Of a stretch of 64,000 bases of DNA, positions 52,358-60,501 are shown one piece after another. The DNA comes from Thalassococcus sp. S3. GTDB lineage: Bacteria; Pseudomonadota; Alphaproteobacteria; Rhodobacterales; Rhodobacteraceae. The stretch spans positions 992,001 through 1,056,000 of the forward strand of contig NZ_CP022303.1 of assembly GCF_004216475.1 (NCBI RefSeq). The letters run 5' to 3'. Within the stretch, counting starts at the first letter, position 1. Every line of letters starts with the position of its first letter. The notes under the pieces are model-generated. The model worked only from the letters and a program-made list of their open reading frames with translations. It was not told where the DNA came from and made no database searches. A program made the position numbers and the translations under genes.

Positions 52358-52816
52358 ATGAGCGACGCCGCAGCAGATGCGAAGACAGCCCGCCAGGGCT
52401 GGATGAGCCTTCTGGCCAAAGCGCCGGAGGCCGTCTTTCTGAACCTCTGGTCAGACTATGGCCCCAAACCTGACTTCACCTGGCTGCGCGCCCCCGAAGT
52501 CGGAGGGGTCATGGTCCGGGGCCGCATGGGTGGCTCGGGTGCGCCATTCAACCTGGGCGAAATGACAGTCACACGCTGCAGCCTGACCCTTGCGGGCGGG
52601 GCGGTCGGTCATGGCTACGTTCAGGGCCGCAGCAAGGCCAAGGCCGAAGCGGCAGCCATCGTCGATGCACTGATGCAGACGGATGCTGCGGGCGCGGTCG
52701 AGGCTGCGGTCCTGCGACCGCTCTCCCAAACCGTCGAGGCGACCAAAACCCGCCGTGCGGCAAAGGCTGCGGCGACGAAGGTCGAATTCTTCACGCTCGT
52801 TCGGGGAGAGGATTGA
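52358..52816 (+). CDS. phnG: C-P lyase core subunit PhnG
   Basis: A 152-residue subunit of the carbon-phosphorus lyase core complex, which with PhnH, PhnI and PhnL couples the phosphonate to ribose. Family wording is RQGWMSLLAKAP, GGSGAPFNLGEMTVTRCSL and GHGYVQGRSKAKAEAAAIVDAL. Its stop shares one base with the phnH start. Confidence 0.93.
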   Translation: MSDAAADAKTARQGWMSLLAKAPEAVFLNLWSDYGPKPDFTWLRAPEVGGVMVRGRMGGSGAPFNLGEMTVTRCSLTLAGGAVGHGYVQGRSKAKAEAAAIVDALMQTDAAGAVEAAVLRPLSQTVEATKTRRAAKAAATKVEFFTLVRGED

Positions 52817-53388
52817 TGCAGAACACGGTTTTTTCCGGTGGTTTCGCGGATGCCCCGATTGACGCGGCCCGTGCCTTTCGGGTCGCCATGAACGTGATGG
52901 CCCGGCCTGGACGGATCGAAACGCTCGCCACCGCCGCCCCGCCCGCGCCGCTCGGCCCTGCGGCGGGCACGCTGATCCTGACGCTTTGCGACATGGATAC
53001 GGGTCTCTATCTTGCCGGTGCAGCCGACACGTCCGATATACGCGACTGGATCGCCTTTTACACCGGCGCGCCGATGGTCACTGCGGATCGTGCGGTCTTT
53101 GCCATCGGCACATGGGCGGACCTTCAGCCCCTTCATGCCTACTCGGTCGGGCGCAGCGATTATCCTGATCGGGCCTGTACGCTGATCGCGGAAGTCCCCA
53201 AGCTGGAGGCTGCGGGTGCCGTCTTGCGCGGGCCCGGAATTGAAACCACGGCCCAGCTTTCGGTGCCTGACCCAGATCAGCTGGCCCGCAACGCCGCACT
53301 CTACCCACTGGGGCTCGATTTCTTCTTTACGTGCGGCGACGTCTTGGCGGCATTGCCGCGCAGCACGCAGATCGGTGCGGAGGAATAG
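52816..53388 (+). CDS. phnH: C-P lyase core subunit PhnH
   Basis: A 190-residue subunit with the PhnH opening GGFADAPIDAARAFRVAMNVMARPG. It binds PhnJ in the core complex. The ATG at 52816 overlaps the phnG stop (TGATG), and the stop is 3 bases ahead of phnI. Confidence 0.93.
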   Translation: MQNTVFSGGFADAPIDAARAFRVAMNVMARPGRIETLATAAPPAPLGPAAGTLILTLCDMDTGLYLAGAADTSDIRDWIAFYTGAPMVTADRAVFAIGTWADLQPLHAYSVGRSDYPDRACTLIAEVPKLEAAGAVLRGPGIETTAQLSVPDPDQLARNAALYPLGLDFFFTCGDVLAALPRSTQIGAEE

Positions 53389-53391
53389 GCG

Positions 53392-54501
53392 ATGTATGTT
53401 GCGGTCAAAGGCGGCGAACGCGCCATCGAGAATGCCCATGCCTGGCTCGCCGAAGAGCGTCGTGGCGACAAGGCTGTCGCCGAACTGAGCCTGGCCCAGA
53501 TCCGCGAGCAATTGAGCCTGGCGGTCAATCGGGTAATGGCGGAAGGCTCGCTTTACGATCCTGAGCTGGCTGCCTTGGCGATCAAGCAGGCGCGGGGAGA
53601 TCTGATCGAGGCGATCTTTCTGATCCGAGCCTATCGCACGACCTTGCCGCGTTTTGGTGCAAGCGCCCCGGTCGAGACCGGGCGGATGGCCTGCACGCGC
53701 CGCATCAGCGCCACGTTCAAGGATGCGCCCGGTGGGCAGGTTCTGGGGCCGACCTTCGACTACACGCACCGGTTGCTAGACTTCAAACTGGCGGCTGAAG
53801 GCGAGGTGGCCGCCGCGCCGGAGGGCGCGCCCCGCACGGAGCCATTGCCGCATATCACATCGTTTCTGAACGAGGAGGGCGTGATTCAGCAGGAGCCGGA
53901 GAGCAATATCACGCCCGGTGATATGACGCGCCAACCGATGGAGTATCCCGTGGACCGGGCCGTGCGACTGCAGTCCTTGACACGCGGTGACGAGGGCTTC
54001 GTGCTTGGCATGGCCTATTCCACCCAGCGCGGATATGCGCGCAACCATGCCTTTGTGGGGGAACTGAGGATCGGAGCGGTTCCGGTGGAGATGGAGGTGC
54101 CGGAGCTTGGGTTCTCCATCGAGATCGGTGAGCTGGAACTGACCGAATGCGAGACGGTGAACCAGTTCAAGGGTTCAAAGACAGAGCCGCCGCAATTCAC
54201 GCGCGGTTATGGGCTGGTTTTCGGGCAAACCGAGCGCAAGGCCATTTCCATGGCGCTGGTGGATCGGGCGCTGCGCTGGGAGGAGTTGGGGGAAGAGAAT
54301 GTCGGCGCGCCCGCACAGGATGCGGAGTTCGTGCTGAGCCACGCGGATAACATTCAGGCGACGGGCTTTCTGGAGCATATCAAGCTGCCGCATTACGTGG
54401 ACTTTCAGGCGGAGCTGGAGCTGGTGCGGAAATTGAGGCAGGAGGCGGCGGAGCGCTCCTCCGCCCGTGCGGGCGTCGTCGCGGCGGAGGCGGCGGAATG
54501 A
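53392..54501 (+). CDS. phnI: C-P lyase core subunit PhnI
   Basis: A 369-residue nucleosidase-like subunit that displaces adenine from ATP to form the ribose-phosphonate. Typical stretches are MYVAVKGGERAIENAHAWL, RITRTPAALQ-type positions and PPQFTRGYGLVFGQTERKA. It overlaps phnJ by 4 bases. Confidence 0.94.
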   Translation: MYVAVKGGERAIENAHAWLAEERRGDKAVAELSLAQIREQLSLAVNRVMAEGSLYDPELAALAIKQARGDLIEAIFLIRAYRTTLPRFGASAPVETGRMACTRRISATFKDAPGGQVLGPTFDYTHRLLDFKLAAEGEVAAAPEGAPRTEPLPHITSFLNEEGVIQQEPESNITPGDMTRQPMEYPVDRAVRLQSLTRGDEGFVLGMAYSTQRGYARNHAFVGELRIGAVPVEMEVPELGFSIEIGELELTECETVNQFKGSKTEPPQFTRGYGLVFGQTERKAISMALVDRALRWEELGEENVGAPAQDAEFVLSHADNIQATGFLEHIKLPHYVDFQAELELVRKLRQEAAERSSARAGVVAAEAAE

Positions 54502-55331
54502 GGGAGTACAACTTTGCCTATCTGGACGAGCAGACGAAGCGGATGATCCGGAGGGCGATCCTGAAGGGGCTCGCAGTCCCAGGCTATCAGGTGCCTTTTG
54601 CCAGCCGAGAGATGCCCATGCCCTATGGCTGGGGGACAGGCGGGGTGCAGGTGAGTGCGGCCACGCTGACGCCCGACGATACATTCAAGGTGATCGACCA
54701 GGGCGCGGATGACACGACGAACGCGGTATCGATCCGGAAGTTCTTTGAGAAGACCGCGGATGTGGCGGTCACGGAGAAGACGGCGGATGCGACTGTCATT
54801 CAGACCCGCCATCGCATCCCCGAAACACCACTGACCGAAGACCAGATCCTTGTCTATCAGGTCCCCATCCCTGAGCCATTGCGCTTTCTGGAACCGAGAG
54901 AGACGGAGACCCGCAAGATGCATGAGCTGGAAGAATACGGGCTGATGCATGTGAAGCTTTACGAGGATATCAGCCAGCACGGCGCGATCGCGACCTCCTA
55001 CGCCTATCCGGTACGGGTGAACGAGCGGTATGTGATGGATCCCTCGCCGATCCCGAAATTCGACAATCCGAAGATGGAGATGGCTGCGATCCAGCTTTTT
55101 GGGGCGGGCAGGGAGCAGCGGATTTATGCCGTACCGCCTTTTACCAAGGTGGTGAGCCTGGATTTTGACGACTACCCCTTCGAGGCGAGCAAGGCGGAGC
55201 ATGCCTGCGATCTCTGCGGTGCGGAAGACAGCTATCTCGACGAGGTGATTATGGACGATGCGGGACGGCGGATGTTTATCTGCTCGGATACCGACTATTG
55301 CAGCGCGCGGCGGGAGGCACCGGGGGCATGA
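54498..55331 (+). CDS. phnJ: C-P lyase radical SAM subunit PhnJ
   Basis: A 277-residue enzyme that breaks the C-P bond. The cluster and thiyl cysteines are Cys237, Cys240, Cys262 and Cys268, with exactly the spacing of Escherichia coli PhnJ (241, 244, 266, 272). The N-terminus MREYNFAYLDEQTKRMIRRA is canonical. Its stop overlaps the start of an alpha/beta hydrolase gene that interrupts the usual phnJ-phnK order. Confidence 0.96.
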   Translation: MREYNFAYLDEQTKRMIRRAILKGLAVPGYQVPFASREMPMPYGWGTGGVQVSAATLTPDDTFKVIDQGADDTTNAVSIRKFFEKTADVAVTEKTADATVIQTRHRIPETPLTEDQILVYQVPIPEPLRFLEPRETETRKMHELEEYGLMHVKLYEDISQHGAIATSYAYPVRVNERYVMDPSPIPKFDNPKMEMAAIQLFGAGREQRIYAVPPFTKVVSLDFDDYPFEASKAEHACDLCGAEDSYLDEVIMDDAGRRMFICSDTDYCSARREAPGA

Positions 55332-56089
55332 GCCGCGTGGTCCTCAGTCAGACAGGCCAAGGTCGCAGCCTTGTCTTCTTGCACGGGGCAGGGGTCGATG
55401 CGGAGATGTGGGCGCCCCAGGTCGCAGCATTTGCAGACGACCATCGGGTGGTATGCGTGACCTTGCCGGGGCATGGGGCGTCAGGCCCGGTGCGCGGCGG
55501 CGTGCCGGGAATGGCAGAGGACGTGCAGCGCGCGTTGCAGGCTGCAGCCGTTGCGCCATACGCGGTGATCGGTCTTTCGCTGGGTGGAATGGTCGCGCTG
55601 GAACTGGCCGCGCGCTGGCCGGAAGACGTGAGCCATCTGGTGATGGCGGAAGCGGTGCCCTATGTCGCCAAAAGCGGTCTGGGGAGGGCGGCGGGGCAGG
55701 CCTTTGTCGGGCTGGTCTGGGCGCTTGGCCCAGCCTTGTTCCGGGCGTTGCCGGACAGTCAGATGGGGGCGGAAACGCGGGAGGCGGGCGCCTATACCAA
55801 GGCCGCGTTGCAGAAGATGAGCCGGGGTGCGCTGGGCGACACGCTGGGGGCGGCGTTGCGTTATGACGGACGCCGACACCTTGAGGGGATCACCCAGCCG
55901 AGCCTGGTGATGGTGGGCGAGAAGAACCGCCAGACCCATGTCCGCGCACGCTTTGCCGCAGATCAGATCCCGAACGCGGACTTTCATGTGCTGAAGGGCG
56001 CGGGCCACATCGCCAATATCGATGCCGCGGAAGCTTTCAACGCAAAAGTGCGCAGCTTTCTGGAGGCTGATCATGACGCCGCTGCTTGA
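55328..56089 (+). CDS. Alpha/beta hydrolase inserted between phnJ and phnK
   Basis: A 253-residue alpha/beta-fold hydrolase. The oxyanion segment VFLHGAG is near residue 17, the nucleophile elbow is GLSLGGM with Ser84, and the histidine is His227 in GAGHIANID. The acidic residue is not obvious; VMVGEKNRQTH offers Glu rather than the usual Asp. The ATG overlaps the phnJ stop by 4 bases and its end overlaps phnK by 17, so it is a full member of the operon. A role in cleaving an ester- or amide-bearing phosphonate, or a by-product, is possible but unproven. Confidence 0.85.
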   Translation: MSRVVLSQTGQGRSLVFLHGAGVDAEMWAPQVAAFADDHRVVCVTLPGHGASGPVRGGVPGMAEDVQRALQAAAVAPYAVIGLSLGGMVALELAARWPEDVSHLVMAEAVPYVAKSGLGRAAGQAFVGLVWALGPALFRALPDSQMGAETREAGAYTKAALQKMSRGALGDTLGAALRYDGRRHLEGITQPSLVMVGEKNRQTHVRARFAADQIPNADFHVLKGAGHIANIDAAEAFNAKVRSFLEADHDAAA

Positions 56090-56843
56090 GGTCCGTGACA
56101 TCGCGAAATTCTATGGCACACGTGTCGGCTGCACCGAGGTGTCATTCGATCTCTATCCCGGAGAGGTGATGGGGATCGTGGGCGAAAGCGGGTCCGGGAA
56201 ATCGACGCTGCTGAATTGCCTTGCGGGGCATCTGACGCCGGATACGGGCCAGGTGATCTTTGATACGCGCGCCGAGGGGCCGGTCGACACGGTTCGAATG
56301 TCTGAGCCGGAGCGCAGGATGTTGGGCCGGACAGACTGGGCCTTTGTCCATCAGCATGCGCGGGACGGTCTGCGCATGGGGGTGAGCGCGGGTGGCAATA
56401 TCGGTGAGCGGTTGATGGCGGTCGGTGCGAGGCATTATGGCCAGATCCGGGGACAGGCGGCGGATTGGCTGGGACGGGTCGAGATCGATGCAGGCCGCAT
56501 CGACGACCGGCCCACGGCATTTTCCGGCGGCATGCAGCAACGCCTGCAGATCGCGCGCAATCTGGTGACGGGGCCACGGCTTGTTTTCATGGACGAGCCG
56601 ACGGGTGGGCTCGATGTCAGTGTGCAGGCGCGACTGCTCGATCTTCTCCGCGGGCTGGTGCGGCAGATGGGGCTGAGCGCGCTGATCGTGACCCATGATC
56701 TGGCGGTTGTGAGGTTGCTGGCGGACCGGCTGATGGTGATGAAAGACGGATGCGTGGTGGAAACGGGGCTTACGGACCAGGTGCTTGACGATCCGCAGCA
56801 TGGATACACGCAACTGCTGGTGTCGAGCGTGTTGCATGTGTGA
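56073..56843 (+). CDS. phnK: C-P lyase ABC-type subunit PhnK
   Basis: A 256-residue ABC-fold ATPase that docks on the C-P lyase core. Walker A is GIVGESGSGKST, the signature FSGGMQQRLQIARN, and Walker B LVFMDEPTGGLD, followed by the H-loop VTHDLAVVR. It is not a transporter subunit. It is preceded by the hydrolase gene rather than directly by phnJ. Confidence 0.94.
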   Translation: MTPLLEVRDIAKFYGTRVGCTEVSFDLYPGEVMGIVGESGSGKSTLLNCLAGHLTPDTGQVIFDTRAEGPVDTVRMSEPERRMLGRTDWAFVHQHARDGLRMGVSAGGNIGERLMAVGARHYGQIRGQAADWLGRVEIDAGRIDDRPTAFSGGMQQRLQIARNLVTGPRLVFMDEPTGGLDVSVQARLLDLLRGLVRQMGLSALIVTHDLAVVRLLADRLMVMKDGCVVETGLTDQVLDDPQHGYTQLLVSSVLHV

Positions 56844-56844
56844 G

Positions 56845-56876
56845 CCCTTTCCGTATTTGGATCGAGAAGAAGAGCG
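56845..56876 (+). repeat. TATTT-type intergenic element, copy 11
   Basis: CCCTTTCCGTATTTGGATCG followed by AGAAGAAGAGCG, filling the gap between phnK and phnL. It matches copy 5 at 25182 closely and may supply the phnL ribosome site. Confidence 0.5.
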
Positions 56877-57548
56877 ATGATTGAACTTCAGAACGTCTCC
56901 AAGAGTTTTACACTGCACAACCAGGGAGGCGCGGTGATCCCGGTTATGGCCGGAGCAACCTTGCAGGTCGAACCGGGGGAATGCGTGGCGCTGACCGGCG
57001 CGTCGGGTGCGGGCAAGTCGACGCTGATGCGGATGATCTACGGGAATTACCTGACGGCGTCCGGGCGCATCGTTGTAGGTGACGTGGATGTGGCGCAGGC
57101 AGCATCACGAGAGATCATTGCGCTGCGGCGCGAAACGCTGGGCTATGTCAGCCAATTCCTGCACGTTGTGCCACGGGTGCCCACGCGGGAGGTGGTTGCC
57201 GAACCGCTTCTGTCCCTAGGCGTGGCGGAAGGGGAGGCGCTGGCGCGGGCAGAGGCGCTCTTGGCACGGTTGCGCATCCCGGAACGGCTCTGGTCGCTGA
57301 GCCCAACCACGTTTTCCGGCGGAGAACAGCAGAGGGTGAATATCGCACGCGGTTTCGTGCATGACTATCCGGCGCTCTTGCTGGATGAGCCGACGGCGAG
57401 CCTTGACGCGGACAATCGTGATACCGTGCTGGACCTGATCCAGGCGGCGAAGGCCCGCGGGGCAGCAATTGTCGGGATCTTTCACGATCTGGCGGCCCGG
57501 AAGCGGGTCTGTGATCGGAATATCGATGTGTCGGAGTTTACGCCATGA
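56877..57548 (+). CDS. phnL: C-P lyase ABC-type subunit PhnL
   Basis: A 223-residue ABC-fold protein: Walker A ALTGASGAGKST, signature FSGGEQQRVNIARG, Walker B ALLLDEPTASLD. It is required for the first ribose-transfer step. It overlaps phnN by 4 bases. Confidence 0.94.
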   Translation: MIELQNVSKSFTLHNQGGAVIPVMAGATLQVEPGECVALTGASGAGKSTLMRMIYGNYLTASGRIVVGDVDVAQAASREIIALRRETLGYVSQFLHVVPRVPTREVVAEPLLSLGVAEGEALARAEALLARLRIPERLWSLSPTTFSGGEQQRVNIARGFVHDYPALLLDEPTASLDADNRDTVLDLIQAAKARGAAIVGIFHDLAARKRVCDRNIDVSEFTP

Positions 57549-58090
57549 CGGGGCGCCTGATCGCGGTGGTCGGCCCTTCGGGTGTGGGCAAGGACAGTCT
57601 CATGCAGGCACTGGCGGCGGCAGATCAAACGACGATCTGCGCCCGCCGCGTCATCACCCGGGCGGCGGATGCGGGCGGCGAGGCTTTCGACGCCGTAGAC
57701 AAGACCGTGTTCGACGACATGGTCGCGAAAGGACATTTTCTGCTGCACTGGGGGGCATACGGCCTGTCCTATGGTGTGCCGGTTCAGGTTAAGGAGGAGT
57801 TGCACGCTGGTCGGTCGGTTCTTGTCAATCTGTCCCGTTCCGTCCTGCTGGACGCTCAGAAGAAAGTGCCCGACTTGATCGTACTGTCCCTTGTCGCATC
57901 GCGGGAGGTGCTGGCAGAGCGGCTGAGCCTGCGAGGCCGTGAAGACAAGGCGGATCGCGCGCGGCGTCTGGACCGTGCGGTGTTGCCGCTGCCGGAGGGG
58001 CTGGCCTGCGTCTATGAGGTGGATAACAGCGGGCCGCTGTCCGAGACCGTGGCCGAGTGTCGCGCGCTGCTTCACCCGGAGAGGGTATAG
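57545..58090 (+). CDS. phnN: Ribose 1,5-bisphosphate phosphokinase PhnN
   Basis: A 181-residue guanylate-kinase-like enzyme that makes PRPP from ribose 1,5-bisphosphate, the salvage end of the pathway. The P-loop is VVGPSGVGKDS near residue 12. Its 3' end overlaps the opposite-strand DUF1045 gene by 19 bases. Confidence 0.92.
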   Translation: MTGRLIAVVGPSGVGKDSLMQALAAADQTTICARRVITRAADAGGEAFDAVDKTVFDDMVAKGHFLLHWGAYGLSYGVPVQVKEELHAGRSVLVNLSRSVLLDAQKKVPDLIVLSLVASREVLAERLSLRGREDKADRARRLDRAVLPLPEGLACVYEVDNSGPLSETVAECRALLHPERV

Positions 58091-58752
58091 CGATGCAAAA
58101 GGTGGAACCGACCATCCGCTGCTTCGCCGACCAGCGCGAGGTCGGTGATATGGAACGGACGGGGCAGAAGCGGGACGAGATGTGTTCCCAGAATGGCCTC
58201 GATCTCGGCAAGGTCCCTTTTGGGCAGGCGACTGGTCAGGGTGATGTGGAAGCGAAACGCGTCCATCACGTAAGGATACCCCCAGGTTACCAGATTGGCC
58301 TCCTGCTCCGTCGTCAGATTGGCGGCGCGGCGACGCTCCAGCTCCGCCGGGTCGGCGGGCGCGCGAAAGGGATCAAGCGTGCGCACGACGGTTGCGGCCA
58401 ACGCGCGAATGGCCTCCTCTGCGCCGTCCGGGCGCAGGGCAAGAAACGCGCCCAGACGGGCAAGATGCAAACCGTCCAGGCGGATCGGCCCAAGACGGCC
58501 GGCAAGGGCCTCGCAGGCGCGGCGCAGCTCCGCTTCGGTCTGTTCCGCCGCCAGTTTGAAGGGCGGTTTTATGGTGCCGTGAAGCCCGTATTTCCGGGGC
58601 GTTTCGGTGATTGCCGATATGTCCAGCGGAAGGTCGGGATGCGCGGCCTCGACCCCGCCCAGCATATCCCAGCCAAGCCAGCTGGCGCCGAATTGCGCCC
58701 ATCGCGCCCCTTTGGGTGGCGCGTAGTAGATTGCATAGCGTGTAGGGGGCAT
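58072..58752 (-). CDS. DUF1045 2H-phosphoesterase, phosphonate-operon protein
   Basis: A 226-residue protein of the DUF1045 family found in phn loci. It has the two H-x-T motifs that define 2H phosphoesterases, HGT (His58, Thr60) in KYGLHGTIKPPF and HIT (His169, Thr171) in FRFHITLTSRL. The start at 58752 (MPPTRYAIYYAPP) has AGGAG upstream; a longer frame is rejected. It is the only minus-strand gene between phnG and phnM, overlaps phnN and is 50 bp from phnM in divergent orientation. Because no phnP is visible, it may open the cyclic ribose phosphate. Confidence 0.88.
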   Translation of the reverse strand: MPPTRYAIYYAPPKGARWAQFGASWLGWDMLGGVEAAHPDLPLDISAITETPRKYGLHGTIKPPFKLAAEQTEAELRRACEALAGRLGPIRLDGLHLARLGAFLALRPDGAEEAIRALAATVVRTLDPFRAPADPAELERRRAANLTTEQEANLVTWGYPYVMDAFRFHITLTSRLPKRDLAEIEAILGTHLVPLLPRPFHITDLALVGEAADGRFHLLHRYTLSG

Positions 58753-58802
58753 CCTCGACGATCTCCTGCGCGACCCAGATGGCAAAATGAAGTGACGGTG
58801 AC

Positions 58803-59942
58803 ATGACAGAGACCCTGACCCTTGCCAATGCCCGGCTTGTCCTGCCAACGGAAATCCGGCTTGGCAGCCTGCAGATCCGGGACGGCGTGATCACTGAAAT
58901 CGGTGACGGAGCGTCGGTGCCGACGGGCGCGATCGATTGTGAAGGTGATTTCGTGGCGCCTGGTCTTGTCGAATTGCACACCGACAATCTGGAGCGGCAT
59001 ATCGAGCCGCGCCCCAAGGTGAACTGGCCACATGCGGCGGCGATCATCGCGCATGATGCCGAACTGGCCGGAACCGGGATCACCACGGTCTTCGATGCGA
59101 TGCGGGTCGGGTCCATCCCGCGCGGCAAGGGGCGCTATCTGAAATATGCGCGCGGTTTGGCCAGTGAGTTGTGGGAGCAGCGCGAGGCAGGGGCGCTGAA
59201 GATCAGCCATTTCCTGCATCTCCGGGCCGAGGTGTGTTCGGAAACCCTGCTGGAGGAGATGGCGGAATTTGGGCCTGACGATCGCGTCGGTATTGTCAGC
59301 CTGATGGACCACACGCCCGGTCAGCGACAGTTTCGAGATCTCTCGAAGCTCGAAGCCTATATGAAAGGCAAGCACGCGATGAGCGATGCGGCCTTTGTGG
59401 AGCATGTCGCGCATCTCAAGGAATTGCGGGGCCGGTTGGGGGATGCGCATGAGGCAGGCGCTGTGGCAGAGGCCCGTCGCTACGGCGCGGTGCTGGCGAG
59501 CCATGATGACACCACCGAAGACCAGGTGACGGTGTCGGCGCAACACGGGATCCACGTTGCCGAGTTCCCGACCACGGTCGAGGCTGCCCGCGCCTGCCAT
59601 GCCAACGACATCGCCGTGATCATGGGGGCACCGAACCTTGTGCGCGGCGGATCGCATTCCGGGAATGTGGCCGCGCGAGAGCTGGCCGAGCTTGATCTTC
59701 TGGACATCCTGTCATCGGATTATGTGCCCGCCGCCCTCTTGCAGGGCGCCTGTCAGCTGGGGCGTCTTTGGGGGGATATGGCCCGTGGGCTTTCAACGGT
59801 CACGTCCGCTCCGGCCCGTGCGGCCCGGCTGGAGGATCGGGGCGCGATCCAACCGGGACTTCGCGGTGACGTAGTGCGGTTTCAGATGTTTGCAGATACG
59901 CCGGTCTTGCGTGGTGTGTGGTCTCAGGGGCGTCGCGTCTGA
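58803..59942 (+). CDS. phnM: Alpha-D-ribose 1-methylphosphonate 5-triphosphate diphosphatase PhnM
   Basis: A 379-residue amidohydrolase-fold enzyme removing pyrophosphate from the ribose triphosphate intermediate. The metal site begins DFVAPGLVELHTDNLERHIE and continues with SHDDTTEDQV; GGSHSGNVAARELAELDLLDI is near the C-terminus. As it is separated from phnN by an opposite-strand gene, it may have its own promoter in the 50 bp ahead of its ATG. Confidence 0.94.
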   Translation: MTETLTLANARLVLPTEIRLGSLQIRDGVITEIGDGASVPTGAIDCEGDFVAPGLVELHTDNLERHIEPRPKVNWPHAAAIIAHDAELAGTGITTVFDAMRVGSIPRGKGRYLKYARGLASELWEQREAGALKISHFLHLRAEVCSETLLEEMAEFGPDDRVGIVSLMDHTPGQRQFRDLSKLEAYMKGKHAMSDAAFVEHVAHLKELRGRLGDAHEAGAVAEARRYGAVLASHDDTTEDQVTVSAQHGIHVAEFPTTVEAARACHANDIAVIMGAPNLVRGGSHSGNVAARELAELDLLDILSSDYVPAALLQGACQLGRLWGDMARGLSTVTSAPARAARLEDRGAIQPGLRGDVVRFQMFADTPVLRGVWSQGRRV

Positions 59943-60060
59943 CGTTGGTGCAGCGTACGCGGTCTTAAGTTGATGTTGGCGGATTGTGATATATACCGTG
60001 CCGGGTGATTGATCGCGGACGCGGTCACAGGTGCGACACCAATCAGGGACCTCAAGACGT

Positions 60061-60501
60061 ATGGCGCGGATTTTGATCATGGAAGACGATCCGGCTCAGG
60101 CCTTTGACCTGGCCGACCTGCTTATGCTGGAGGGCCATGACGTCATCACCGTTCAGGATGGCGCATCGGCGAATGAAGAACTTGAAGGCGGGCGTTTTGA
60201 CCTGCTGATCGCCGATCTGATCATACGGCGTGAGGGGCAGGCCATACCCGATGGCGGCATCCTCCTGATCGGCCGCCTACGCATGGCGGGCAAACTGCCC
60301 GAACTTGCCTGGATCGACGAGATGCCAATTTTAGCCGTCTCCGGCTCTGTTCATAACAAGGGAATGGGGCATGCCCTGAGCCTTGCCAACGATCTGGGCG
60401 CGGACGCAATCCTGTCCAAACCGTTTTCGAGCGAAAACCTTCTGGAGGCTGTAAACCTCTTGCTGACAGAAGGCCGTCAGCTCAAAAGGCGGGAAAGCTG
60501 A
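60061..60501 (+). CDS. Single-domain response regulator
   Basis: A 146-residue receiver protein without an output domain. The acidic pair is in ILIMEDDPAQ, the phospho-acceptor in LLIADLIIRREG and the Lys in AILSKPFSS. An upstream in-frame ATG is rejected in favour of 60061. It is convergent with and overlaps the phytochrome kinase gene by 25 bases, and is probably one of its targets or a phosphate sink. Confidence 0.85.
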   Translation: MARILIMEDDPAQAFDLADLLMLEGHDVITVQDGASANEELEGGRFDLLIADLIIRREGQAIPDGGILLIGRLRMAGKLPELAWIDEMPILAVSGSVHNKGMGHALSLANDLGADAILSKPFSSENLLEAVNLLLTEGRQLKRRES

